A stretch of DNA of 64,000 nt, from positions 1,925,001-1,989,000 of the forward strand of contig NZ_CP020947.1 in the NCBI RefSeq assembly GCF_000172795.2. The letters run 5' to 3'. Under the pieces are notes generated by a model. The model was not told the DNA's origin, made no database searches, and saw only the letters and a list, made by a program, of their open reading frames with translations. The DNA comes from Rhizobium sp. CIAT894 (GTDB taxonomy: Bacteria > Pseudomonadota > Alphaproteobacteria > Rhizobiales > Rhizobiaceae). Shown here one piece after another: positions 36,451 through 46,520 of the stretch; the first letter of the stretch is position 1, and each line of letters opens with the position of its first letter. Position numbers and translations under genes: made by a program.

Positions 36451-36470
36451 GGTGTTGCCCTGTCTTATTC

Positions 36471-36908
36471 TTATGCCGTGATGTTCTTCAGCGCGTGGAG
36501 CGCCAGGATGTAGCTGTAAGGCCCGAAGCCGCAGATCACGCCCTTGCATGCGGGCGCGATCATCGACTTGTGGCGGAATTCTTCCCGTGCATGCACGTTG
36601 GATATGTGGAGCTCGATGACGGGAATGGATATAGCGCGGATCGCATCATGCAGCGCGACCGATGTATGCGTATAGGCGCCCGCATTGATGGCAACGCCGG
36701 CCGCCTTTTCGTCCGCCTCATGGAACCAGTCGACCAGTGCGCCTTCGTGGTTGCTCTGGCGGAAATCGATATCGAAGCCGAGTTCGCGGCCGGCAGCCTT
36801 GCAGTCCGCCTCGATGTCCTTCAGCGTCTTGCCGCCATAAATGCCGGGCTCTCTTTTACCCAGCATATTCAGGTTGGGGCCGTTCAGGACAAAAATCGTT
36901 TGCGTCAT
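36471..36908 (-). CDS. aroQ: 3-dehydroquinate dehydratase, type II
   Basis: 145 aa dodecameric enzyme of the shikimate pathway. FVLNGPNLNMLGKREPGIYG contains the active-site Tyr and Arg loop; NHEGALVDWFHEA, AGVAINAGAYTHTSVALHDA and IELHISNVHAREEFRHKS hold the remaining catalytic residues (His and Asn). The first gene of the aroQ-accBC-aat operon, 20 bp before accB. Confidence 0.97.
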   Translation of the reverse strand: MTQTIFVLNGPNLNMLGKREPGIYGGKTLKDIEADCKAAGRELGFDIDFRQSNHEGALVDWFHEADEKAAGVAINAGAYTHTSVALHDAIRAISIPVIELHISNVHAREEFRHKSMIAPACKGVICGFGPYSYILALHALKNITA

Positions 36909-37069
36909 CGAATGTTCCGAAAAATGTACGACGGCAACCTATAGACTCCGCGAAGGCCGATTGAAAGCCCTTACGGATTGGGCAGCGGGAATCGTGCCAC
37001 ATTTGTCCACATGGTTGAAACGCTTCGATTTTGGCGATTTGATGGGCGGCCGATCGGCGATTGCTTTGC

Positions 37070-37828
37070 TCAGCAGGTGGTCTTGCCGCAGCTGCGCATG
37101 TTCTTGACCTTGCCTTCCAGATCGTCGAGCCCGACGGCGCCCGGCACCAGTTCTTTACCGATCACATAGGAGGGCGTGCCGCTGATGCCGAGGCTGGAGG
37201 CGAGCTGGTAGGTCGCCTGGACGATGCTGTCATTCGGGCTCTTTGCCATCTCGGCGCGGATCTTGTCCTCGCTGACGCCGAGCGAGGCGGCGACTGCGAC
37301 CGCCGTTTCGTCGGAGGCGCGGCCCTCGCTGCCGAGAAGGGCGACGTGGAAATCGGCGTATTTCTCCGGCGCCAGCTTGCGGAAGGCGTCGGCCACCTTG
37401 TGGGCGGCGACCGAATCCGGCCCGAGGATCGGAAATTCCTTGAGCACGAAGCGGACGTTCTTGTCCTTCTTCAGCATCGCCTGCATGTCGGGAAGCGCGT
37501 GCCGGCAGTAGCTGCAATTATAATCGAAGAATTCGACGACGGTTACATCGCCCTTGGGGTTGCCGAGCGTGACGTCGTTCTTCGAATCGAAGATGTCGGC
37601 GGTGTTCTCATCGATTGCCATATTGGCCTTCACCAGCCGCTGGGCTTCCTGCTTCTTCTGCAGCGCATCCTGGACATCGAGCATGATCTCGGGATTTTCG
37701 ATCAGGTATTGCTTGATGAATTCGCCGAACTCCTTCTTCTGCTGGTCGTCGAGCGCTGCCGCCGGAAACGGAAGAGCGATCGATGCGGCAAGCGCCAGTG
37801 CGGTGAAGCTTTTCGAGAAGAAGGCCAT
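37070..37828 (-). CDS. DsbA family periplasmic thiol oxidoreductase
   Basis: 252 aa. Signal peptide (KSFTALALAASIALPFPAAA), a coiled N-terminal region (QQKKEFGEFIKQYLIENPEI, of the Com1/ScsC type), then the thioredoxin fold with VVEFFDYNCSYCRHALPDMQ, active site CSYC, and the cis-Pro loop GISGTPSYVIG. The end has a Cys pair (MRSCGKTTC). It resembles Com1-like rhizobial DsbA paralogues. Lies upstream of aroQ by 161 bp; a shared promoter is possible. Confidence 0.92.
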   Translation of the reverse strand: MAFFSKSFTALALAASIALPFPAAALDDQQKKEFGEFIKQYLIENPEIMLDVQDALQKKQEAQRLVKANMAIDENTADIFDSKNDVTLGNPKGDVTVVEFFDYNCSYCRHALPDMQAMLKKDKNVRFVLKEFPILGPDSVAAHKVADAFRKLAPEKYADFHVALLGSEGRASDETAVAVAASLGVSEDKIRAEMAKSPNDSIVQATYQLASSLGISGTPSYVIGKELVPGAVGLDDLEGKVKNMRSCGKTTC

Positions 37829-38032
37829 GATATCCTCGTCATCGGCAATGTGGTCTTGGTCGGGAAGACCGTCGCCGGGTTATGGACTTGAACGCGTCGC
37901 GTCAAGGTACGGTGCGTCGAGTTCTGTTCAAACAGGAATTTTCACCCTCGCGCCGCCCTCGCGGGATTGTGATGAGCCGATTAATGCGGCAATTGTCTGG
38001 CCACCATCGAATAAGTCGAGCGAGAAGCGATC

Positions 38033-39190
38033 TTGTTTTCCATATCGAAACGCAGCGAAGTCGAGCCCTTTCATGCCATGGACGTCCTGGCCGAGGCGAC
38101 GAAGCGGCGTGCGGCCGGCAATCCGGTCATCTCGATGGCCGTCGGCCAGCCCTCGCATCCCGCCCCTCAGGCGGCCCTCGAAGCGGCGCGTGAAGCTCTT
38201 GCCGAAGGCCGGATCGGCTATACCGATGCGCTGGGAACGGCGCGGCTGAAATCGGCGCTTGCCCGGCACTATAAGGATCGCCACGGCCTGGAGATCGATC
38301 CCGCGCGCATCGCCATCACCACCGGATCCTCGGCCGGCTTCAATCTCGCCTTCCTCACGCTCTTCGATGCCGGCGATGCTGTGGCGATCGCAAGACCCGG
38401 TTATCCCGCCTATCGCAATATTCTGGGCGCACTCGGCCTGAAGGTGGTCGAGGTGCCGGTAACGGCCGAAACCCACTTCACGCTCACACCTGAGAGCCTT
38501 GAGGCGGCGCAGAAGGAAAGCGGCCTGACGCTGAAGGGCGTGCTGCTTGCAAGCCCCGCCAACCCGACCGGCACGGTGACCGGCCGCAATGGGCTGAAGG
38601 CGCTTGCGGATTACTGCGCGGCCCATTCCATCGCCTTCATCTCCGATGAGATCTATCACGGGCTGACCTTTGCCGGCGAGGAGGCGAGCGCGCTTGAGCT
38701 GACCGACGAGGCGATCGTCATCAACTCTTTCTCCAAATATTATTGCATGACCGGCTGGCGGATAGGCTGGATGGTGCTGCCGGAGCGCCTGGTGCGGCCG
38801 ATCGAGCGGGTGGCGCAGAGCCTCTATATCTCCCCGCCCGAACTCTCGCAGATCGCCGCCACCGCCGCGCTTGGCGCCGGCGCCGAGCTCGATCGTTATA
38901 AGGCGAGTTATGCCGCCAACCGCGAGCTGCTGATGCGGCGCCTGCCGCAGATCGGCCTTTCGATCGCCTCGCCGATGGATGGCGCCTTCTACGCCTATCT
39001 CGACGTCACCCGCTTCACCAATGACAGCATGGGTTTTGCCAAACGCATGCTCGCCGAAATCGACGTCGCCGCCACACCCGGCCTCGACTTCGATCCGCTG
39101 GAGGGACATCGAACCCTGCGCCTGTCCTATGCTGGCTCAGAGGCCGAGATCGCCGAGGCAGTGGAGCGAATCGCAGCCTGGTTGAAGTAA
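38033..39190 (+). CDS. Class I/II pyridoxal-phosphate aminotransferase
   Basis: 385 aa. ISMAVGQPSHPAPQAALEAA, the cofactor loop ITTGSSAGFNLAFLTLFDAG, LLASPANPTGTVTGRNGLKA and the PLP Schiff-base segment NSFSKYYCMTGWRIGWMV (Lys) are typical; the C-terminus has RTLRLSYAGSEAEIAEAVER (Arg for the carboxylate). Aspartate or aromatic aminotransferase activity is likely, but the substrate is unproven. Start TTG at 38033 keeps the conserved SKRSEVEPFHAMDV; ATG at 38078 is the alternative. Confidence 0.88.
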   Translation: MFSISKRSEVEPFHAMDVLAEATKRRAAGNPVISMAVGQPSHPAPQAALEAAREALAEGRIGYTDALGTARLKSALARHYKDRHGLEIDPARIAITTGSSAGFNLAFLTLFDAGDAVAIARPGYPAYRNILGALGLKVVEVPVTAETHFTLTPESLEAAQKESGLTLKGVLLASPANPTGTVTGRNGLKALADYCAAHSIAFISDEIYHGLTFAGEEASALELTDEAIVINSFSKYYCMTGWRIGWMVLPERLVRPIERVAQSLYISPPELSQIAATAALGAGAELDRYKASYAANRELLMRRLPQIGLSIASPMDGAFYAYLDVTRFTNDSMGFAKRMLAEIDVAATPGLDFDPLEGHRTLRLSYAGSEAEIAEAVERIAAWLK

Positions 39191-39229
39191 CCCTTCAACA
39201 GGGCAGGTGGCTGCTCTTTGTCCTGTCCG

Positions 39230-40591
39230 TCAGCTGCGCGACGAAAACAGCGAGGCGAGCGTTGAAGACGGTTTGTTGTTCAGCCTCGGCACGACCACGA
39301 GCTGCCTGATGTCGCCGCGCTTGTAGGCGGCGAGGAAGCGCTTGTAATCCTTGAAGGAGACGCAGCCGTTGGAATCGCCGTTCTTGCCGAGCATGTAGGT
39401 GTGGGCAAGCAGGCCGACACGGTCATAGATGGCATCCGAGCCCTGGAGTGGCGTCAGCCGCAGCGCCTCGACACCGTGGAAGAGGCTTTCGCGCATGGTC
39501 AGCGCGTAGGTGTGCGGCGGCGTCGGGCCGCGCATCTTCTTGTCTACGTAACGCGGGTTGTCGCGCATTTTGCCGAGGCCGGAATGGGCTTCCAGCCTCT
39601 CGCCGTTCGGCAGATAGACCGTGCTGTTCTCGATGTCGTAGATCGCCACACCGGCGCGCAGCTTCGGCGAGAAGACCGGCTTGTCGTAGCGCGGCACGGC
39701 ATCGTCCTGCTCATCCTGGATCGGCGAGTTCGGCTGAGCATAGGCAAGCGCAGGCTCGGCAGGGCGCTGCGCCCCTCTGCCGGCGGGTGCCGGTTTGCCG
39801 ATGAGGCCATCGGGACGCGCCATCGGCAGCGGCACGGAGCCTTCGTCCGGCGCCAGCACCAGATCGAAGGGCTGCTGCTCTCCGGCCTCGGCGACTTCCA
39901 CGGGCGCAGATTTTTCCTGCGGCAGCGACACCGTTTTGAGGGCTGGTGCCGCCGGCTCGACTCGAGCGGGCTCGACCGGGGCCGGCGCGATCTGCTGCGG
40001 TCCGGCATCTGCAAGTGCGAGCAGGGCAGGGAGTTCGACGGCCGCGACAGTTTCCTTGGAAGGAATGATGATGCGGTCATCACTCTCTGCTTCCGTCTCC
40101 GCCTGGGCGAGCTCGACCGGCGGCGTGGCGGCGTCGTCCCTGGCGAATTTCGCGGTATCGGACGGCGTTACGGCGGCGACGGCGACCGGCGGTTCGGCAG
40201 GCGCGGCCAGACGATTGTTCTTTGCAAGCGCCAGCGATGCCGTTGCGGCGGCATTGGTCTTTTGCGCATGCGACTGGATGAGGTGCGCCGTCAGGGCGAC
40301 GACCGGCTTGGCATCGAAGGCGGCCAGCCGGTCAGCCTTGCCGACATGGATCAGTCGTTCGTGCTGCGTTGCCGGCTTCAGCTTCGGCATCGATGCGACC
40401 TGCGTGAAGCTCTCGGGCTGAGAAGCCGGAGCGCCGACGGAATGCATCGTCGCGAAGGTCGCGATCAACCATGTGGAGGTCAGAAATCCGGCGCCGACGA
40501 CACCGTAAAGGAAACCGCGAGATCTGCGCAAACGAAAAGCAGATCCGCCAAGAGGGGTGACGTTATTGAACGTCCCAACCGCAAACGCCAT
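39230..40591 (-). CDS. DUF2778 (Tlde1-like) L,D-transpeptidase-fold protein
   Basis: 453 aa. One N-terminal transmembrane segment (FLYGVVGAGFLTSTWLIATF), about 240 residues of Ala/Pro-rich low-complexity linker, then DUF2778 from about residue 325. The catalytic region is AHTYMLGKNGDSNGCVSFKD with the S-x-G-C of YkuD-like transpeptidases and an upstream His (LLAHTYM). DUF2778 includes Tlde1, a type VI secretion effector that attacks peptidoglycan; here the membrane anchor and linker suggest a self-acting cell-wall enzyme instead. Start at MAFAVGT; upstream frame is not supported. Confidence 0.85.
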   Translation of the reverse strand: MAFAVGTFNNVTPLGGSAFRLRRSRGFLYGVVGAGFLTSTWLIATFATMHSVGAPASQPESFTQVASMPKLKPATQHERLIHVGKADRLAAFDAKPVVALTAHLIQSHAQKTNAAATASLALAKNNRLAAPAEPPVAVAAVTPSDTAKFARDDAATPPVELAQAETEAESDDRIIIPSKETVAAVELPALLALADAGPQQIAPAPVEPARVEPAAPALKTVSLPQEKSAPVEVAEAGEQQPFDLVLAPDEGSVPLPMARPDGLIGKPAPAGRGAQRPAEPALAYAQPNSPIQDEQDDAVPRYDKPVFSPKLRAGVAIYDIENSTVYLPNGERLEAHSGLGKMRDNPRYVDKKMRGPTPPHTYALTMRESLFHGVEALRLTPLQGSDAIYDRVGLLAHTYMLGKNGDSNGCVSFKDYKRFLAAYKRGDIRQLVVVPRLNNKPSSTLASLFSSRS

Positions 40592-40798
40592 ACTACACTC
40601 GTCTTTCAAACTCGCTACGCAGGCCGGCGGCACTGACTGACTAAACTTCGCCGGGGCCGGTAAAGGCGCAAGTGGGCCGAATTTAGACCACTCGCGACTT
40701 CCGACTGTTTCGCAAGGATGACGAATTATGGTTTCTAATTTGTTTACGCCGCGTCGTTCTTTCTCGCGGCGTCTCAAAAAGAGATGCGCAGGGCCTTC

Positions 40799-42649
40799 TC
40801 AGGCGCGTTCCATCACGTAGCTTCCCGGCGCTTCCTCGATCGCGTTCAGCGCATCGCCGCCGGGTTTGCGCGCCGGCACACGCCTGTCATCATGCGTCTC
40901 GATCCAGGCCTGCCAGTGCGGCCACCAGGATCCCGGCGTCTCGGTCGCCTTCTCGATCCAGGTCTCGTAGTCCCCCTTGGCGGGGCCGCCGGTCCAGTAT
41001 TGATACTTCTTCTTGTCGGGCGGGTTGACGACGCCGGCAATATGTCCCGAGCCGGTGACAACGAAGTCCACCTTGCCGCCGAAGAACCGGCTGCCGACGA
41101 AGACGGACTTGGCAGGCGCGATGTGATCCTCGCGCGTGGCGAGATTATAGATCGGGATCTTCACGTCTTTCAGCGACACGGGCTTGCCGTCGAGGATCAT
41201 CTCGTTTTTCGTCAGCGCATTCTTCAGATAGCAATTGCGCAGGTAGAAGGCATGGTTTGCCGCCGCCATGCGGGTCGAATCGGCGTTCCAGAACAACAGG
41301 TCGAAGGGCAGGGGCTCCTGGCCCTTGAGATAGCTGTTGACGAAATAAGGCCAGATCAGCTCGGATGCGCGCAGCATGTTGAAAGCCATCGACATCTTCG
41401 AACCGTCGAGATAGCCGGCCGCCTGCATATGCTCTTCGAGCGCGGCAAGCTGCTCCTCGTCGACGAAGACCTTGAGGTCGCCGGCATGGGTGAAGTCGAC
41501 CTGGGTGGTGAATAGGGTCGCGGTCTTGATGCGCTTGTTCTTTTCCCTGGCATGCAGCGCCAGTGTCGCCGCCAGCAGCGTGCCGCCGACGCAGTAGCCG
41601 ACAGCGTTGACCTCCTTCTCGCCCGTCGCCTTCTCGATCGTCTCGAGCGCGAAATCGATGCCCTCGCGGGCATAGGCCGCCCAGTCTTTCTCGGCGTGGC
41701 GGGCATCCGGGTTGACCCAGGAAATGACGAAGACTGTCTGCCCCTGGTCGACGCACCATTTGATGAAGGATTTCTGCGGGTTGAGGTCGAGAATATAGAA
41801 TTTGTTGATCCAGGGCGGGCAGATCAGCAGCGGCCGTTTCAGCACCGTTTCCGTCGAAGCCTCGTACTGGATGATCTGGCAGATATCGTTCTGGGCGATC
41901 ACCTTGCCCGGCGTCAGCGCCATGTCGCGGCCGACGGCGAATTTCGTCATGTCGGTCTGGCGCAGGCGAAGATCGCCGTTTCCGGCAGCGATGTCCTCGG
42001 CCAGCATCTTCATTCCCCGCACCAGGTTCTCGCCGCTGGTTGCGATCGTTTCGCGGTAGAGTTGCGGATTGGTGGCGACAAAATTGCTCGGCGAAAGGGC
42101 GGCCGTGATCTGCTTCACGTAGAAGCCGGCCTTGTGCTTGGTGTGCTCGTCGAGACCATCGGTCTCCGACACCAGCTTCTCCACCCAATCCGATGTGACG
42201 AAATAAACCTGGCGGAGAAAATCGAAGAAAGGGTTCTTCTGCCAGTCCTCGTCGGAGAAGCGCTTGTCCTTGCGGGTGTCTGGTTCAGGAGGCGCCTGCA
42301 TGCTTTGCACGCGCTGCATCGAACGCATCCAGATGCCGAAGAACGACGACATTAGCTGCGTCTGCGCCTCGAAGGTGCGGCGCGGATCGGTAATCCAGTA
42401 TTCGCTGACCTTGGAAAGCGTCTTGACCATGTCGGTCATCGGATCGACGGCGGTTTGGGTGATCTCGCCGCGTTCGCGCGGCGCAAGCCAGGCCGAGGCA
42501 GCCTGCCCGAGATTTTCGAGCGCCCGGGCGAAATTCATCGCCATGGCCTCTGGATCCTTCAATACATAGGGATCGAGATCGGTCGCGTCGAAACCGGCCT
42601 TGCCGCCATTCTTCTGGCCGCCATTTTCCTGCTTGCTGTCGGTCACCAT
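40799..42649 (-). CDS. phaC: Poly(3-hydroxyalkanoate) synthase, class I
   Basis: 616 aa. Polymerises 3-hydroxybutyryl-CoA into storage granules. The lipase-like box GYCVGGTLLAATLA holds the catalytic Cys; the Asp (about GKPVSLKDVKIPIYNLATRE, then DHIAP) and His (GSGHIAGVVNPP) follow. PPWINKFYILDLNPQKSFIK is a class I signature. No phaA/B or phasin genes lie in the window. The TGCACTGCA boxes near the DUF1127 cluster could be PhaR sites, but none is seen before phaC. Confidence 0.97.
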   Translation of the reverse strand: MVTDSKQENGGQKNGGKAGFDATDLDPYVLKDPEAMAMNFARALENLGQAASAWLAPRERGEITQTAVDPMTDMVKTLSKVSEYWITDPRRTFEAQTQLMSSFFGIWMRSMQRVQSMQAPPEPDTRKDKRFSDEDWQKNPFFDFLRQVYFVTSDWVEKLVSETDGLDEHTKHKAGFYVKQITAALSPSNFVATNPQLYRETIATSGENLVRGMKMLAEDIAAGNGDLRLRQTDMTKFAVGRDMALTPGKVIAQNDICQIIQYEASTETVLKRPLLICPPWINKFYILDLNPQKSFIKWCVDQGQTVFVISWVNPDARHAEKDWAAYAREGIDFALETIEKATGEKEVNAVGYCVGGTLLAATLALHAREKNKRIKTATLFTTQVDFTHAGDLKVFVDEEQLAALEEHMQAAGYLDGSKMSMAFNMLRASELIWPYFVNSYLKGQEPLPFDLLFWNADSTRMAAANHAFYLRNCYLKNALTKNEMILDGKPVSLKDVKIPIYNLATREDHIAPAKSVFVGSRFFGGKVDFVVTGSGHIAGVVNPPDKKKYQYWTGGPAKGDYETWIEKATETPGSWWPHWQAWIETHDDRRVPARKPGGDALNAIEEAPGSYVMERA

Positions 42650-42796
42650 TTCCTCCCGGCGGCAGCACTGTTTTTATCCATTCGTTGTACATCGTGATCG
42701 AACGAGAAAACAAGTTCCACGCGCGCCGGCTCATGCTATTGCTTTGTGGCTGCGACAAATTTAACAGTCGACGCAATCAGAACTGGATTTTGAGGC

Positions 42797-43210
42797 ATGA
42801 CGAAAAACGGCATTCGGCGCATCGCGACCTTCAACCGCACCGCATTGATCTGCGTCGCTGCGGCGATGGCCCTTGCCGGATGCAATCTGACGGCGGAAGA
42901 GAAAGCCGCGGCCGCCGCCAAGCGAGCGGCGCCGACCGCCGTCGTCATGCCGGCCACCAAGGGCGATGCGGTCGAAGGCGGCCTGGCAAAGTCGCCGGAC
43001 GGCTATCCGAATTTCGGCGCGCCGCTGACGGCCGCCAATGTTCAGATGAGCGACGAGCAGGCGGCCGACCTGCAGCATCAGTTGACGGCACTTGCTGCCC
43101 GCCGCAAGGCCGGTACGCTCTCGGAGGCCGAATATCAGGCCAAGGTCGCCGAAATGCGCCGCCTCGCCGCCGAACACGGCACGGATACGCTCTCCGAAAT
43201 CTCCAAATAG
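42797..43210 (+). CDS. Small lipoprotein of unknown function
   Basis: 137 aa. Signal peptide with lipobox ALAGC near residue 31, then EEKAAAAAKRAAPTAV and a helical C-terminal half (QAADLQHQLTALAARRKAGT, LSEAEYQAKVAEMRRLAAEH). The helical end looks like a SHOCT-type or coiled-coil element. I do not recognise a named family. Divergent from phaC; 222 bp precede the following aminotransferase gene. Confidence 0.75.
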   Translation: MTKNGIRRIATFNRTALICVAAAMALAGCNLTAEEKAAAAAKRAAPTAVVMPATKGDAVEGGLAKSPDGYPNFGAPLTAANVQMSDEQAADLQHQLTALAARRKAGTLSEAEYQAKVAEMRRLAAEHGTDTLSEISK

Positions 43211-43431
43211 ACCTTGCCTTTCAGGCAATTTGGACGCAAAGCCTTCCGGATGGATCGGAAGATACGATTTTCCCGATAATGCGCGTTGCGCGGCCTTTCC
43301 GTCAAAGATTTGCCGCGTGGCTTAGGTCTGATGAATACGGCGTTGCGATTCTGAAGTTCGTGTCGCAGCCGCCGGGAGACGGAACGAACTTCGACTGCGG
43401 CCCGAAATGCCGCCTTTCCATGGGGAATGAA

Positions 43432-44649
43432 ATGGAAGAGTTTCACAAAGTCCGGCGTTTGCCGCCTTATGTTTTCGAACAGGTCAACCGTTTGAAAGCA
43501 AGCGCGCGAGCGGGCGGCGCCGATATCATCGATCTCGGCATGGGAAACCCCGACCTTCCCACTCCCCAGGCGATCGTCGATAAGCTGTGTGAGGTCGTGC
43601 AGGATCCGCGCACCCACCGTTATTCCTCCTCCAAGGGCATTCCGGGGCTGCGCCGCGCCCAGGCCGCCTATTATGCCCGCCGTTTCGGCGTCAAGCTCAA
43701 CCCGGATACGCAGGTGGTCGCCACCCTCGGCTCCAAGGAAGGCTTCGCCAATATGGCGCAGGCGATTACCGCGCCCGGCGACGTCATTCTCTGCCCGAAC
43801 CCGACCTATCCGATTCACGCCTTCGGCTTCCTGATGGCAGGCGGCGTCATCCGCTCGATGTCGGTGGAGCCGGACGAGACCTTCTTTCCGCCGCTCGAGC
43901 GCGCGGTCAGGCATTCGATCCCGAAGCCCCTGGCGCTGATCCTCAACTATCCCTCGAACCCGACGGCCTTTGTCGCGACGCTCGATTTCTACAAGGACGT
44001 CATTGCCTTCGCCAAGAAGCACGACATCATCGTGCTGTCCGACCTTGCCTATTCGGAGATCTATTTCGACGAGGCGCCGCCGCCGTCGGTTCTCGAAGTG
44101 CCGGGCGCCATGGATGTGACGGTGGAGTTCACCTCGATGTCGAAGACCTTCTCCATGCCCGGCTGGCGCATGGGCTTTGCCGTCGGTAACGAGCGGCTGA
44201 TCGCGGCGCTCACCCGCGTAAAGTCTTACCTCGATTATGGCGCCTTCACGCCGATCCAGGTTGCGGCGACACATGCCCTGAACGGCGACGGCTCCGATAT
44301 TGCGGAAGTCCGCAACGTCTATAAACGTCGCCGTGACGTCATGGTTGAAAGCTTCGGCAAGGCCGGATTCGACGTGCCGCCACCGGCCGCCACCATGTTT
44401 GCCTGGGCGAAGATCCCGGAAAAGTTCCGCCATCTCGGTTCGCTGGAATTTTCCAAGCTGCTGGTCGAGAAGGCCGACGTCGCCGTTGCCCCGGGCATCG
44501 GCTTCGGCGAGATGGGCGACGACTATGTCCGTCTGGCGCTGGTCGAGAACGAACACCGCATCCGCCAGGCTGCCCGCAACATCAAGAAGTTCATGTCGAC
44601 GGCAGACGAAACGATGCATAACGTCATTTCGCTGAACGCGCACCGTTAA
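43432..44649 (+). CDS. LL-diaminopimelate/alanine-type aminotransferase
   Basis: 405 aa class I PLP aminotransferase. IIDLGMGNPDLPTPQAIVDK, TLGSKEGFANMAQAITAPGD, LNYPSNPTAFVATLDFYKDV, the PLP Lys in FTSMSKTFSMPGWRMGFAVG, and the carboxylate Arg near VRLALVENEHRIRQA. The pattern resembles AlaC/DapL-like enzymes of Rhizobiales that precede homoserine dehydrogenase, so it may serve alanine or methionine-family synthesis. Start at 43432 with GGGGA at a 5-bp spacing; an ATG at 43420 is an alternative. 60 bp before hom. Confidence 0.93.
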   Translation: MEEFHKVRRLPPYVFEQVNRLKASARAGGADIIDLGMGNPDLPTPQAIVDKLCEVVQDPRTHRYSSSKGIPGLRRAQAAYYARRFGVKLNPDTQVVATLGSKEGFANMAQAITAPGDVILCPNPTYPIHAFGFLMAGGVIRSMSVEPDETFFPPLERAVRHSIPKPLALILNYPSNPTAFVATLDFYKDVIAFAKKHDIIVLSDLAYSEIYFDEAPPPSVLEVPGAMDVTVEFTSMSKTFSMPGWRMGFAVGNERLIAALTRVKSYLDYGAFTPIQVAATHALNGDGSDIAEVRNVYKRRRDVMVESFGKAGFDVPPPAATMFAWAKIPEKFRHLGSLEFSKLLVEKADVAVAPGIGFGEMGDDYVRLALVENEHRIRQAARNIKKFMSTADETMHNVISLNAHR

Positions 44650-44709
44650 TCCAACCCTTCGGCAGCCGCGCCCCGCGGCTGCCGCCACACAGACATTCAG
44701 GATCGATCC

Positions 44710-46035
<1,326 letters not shown>

Positions 46036-46058
46036 GTTTTTCCCGCTTGGGGACGATG

Positions 46059-46089
46059 AACCGCTCTGTCTCTGGCAGGGCGGTTTTTT
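46059..46089 (+). terminator. Intrinsic terminator of hom
   Basis: ACCGCTCTG...CAGGGCGGT stem with a short loop followed by TTTTTT, 24 bp after the hom stop. Confidence 0.85.
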
Positions 46090-46191
46090 GTTGATCGGTC
46101 AGGCTCCCCGTACGGAAGTCTATATTAACAAATACCGAAATATTGATATAAATAAAACCATAGATGGTGAGTCGCCGGCGTGGAGAATTTC

Positions 46192-46440
46192 ATGAGCAAG
46201 GACAGCCATGCCGGGAAGGGGTATGGCCGCCCGAGCGACGAGCCGCCCAACCCTCCTGATATGCTTGAGCAAATCCTCAAGCCAATGCACCGTGACATCA
46301 GTCATGAGGTCCATGACGAGGCTGACGGCGATGACGACAATCCGGAAGGCCGCAACTGGGCCATTCTGCTGACGCTGTTTTCGTTTCTGCTGGTGCAGTT
46401 TGCCGGCATTGCCATGCTGATCTGGACAGTATTCTGGTAA
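46192..46440 (+). CDS. Small membrane protein, unknown function
   Basis: 82 aa. A hydrophilic, acidic N-terminal part (HRDISHEVHDEADGDDDNPE) and one C-terminal transmembrane helix (NWAILLTLFSFLLVQFAGIA). GTGGAGAATTTC precedes the ATG at 46192. No named family. AT-rich sequence (46120-46165) upstream likely holds its promoter. Confidence 0.7.
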   Translation: MSKDSHAGKGYGRPSDEPPNPPDMLEQILKPMHRDISHEVHDEADGDDDNPEGRNWAILLTLFSFLLVQFAGIAMLIWTVFW

Positions 46441-46520
46441 AAATCCGTGTCTGCAAATCCCCCGCTATGTTATCTCCGCTGCTCCTGTAAAAAGAGCAGA
46501 TGAAGTCAGCGGAGTGTGGC

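Noticed and set aside
37928..39109. 393-codon minus-strand frame opposite the aminotransferase
   Set aside because: The plus-strand frame has clear aminotransferase motifs; the opposite frame has none.
42685..43431. Long N-terminal extension of the aminotransferase frame
   Set aside because: The upstream codons overlap the lipoprotein gene and have no homology features; a ribosome-binding site supports 43432.
43135..44688. 517-codon minus-strand frame opposite the second aminotransferase
   Set aside because: Shadow of a recognised PLP enzyme gene.
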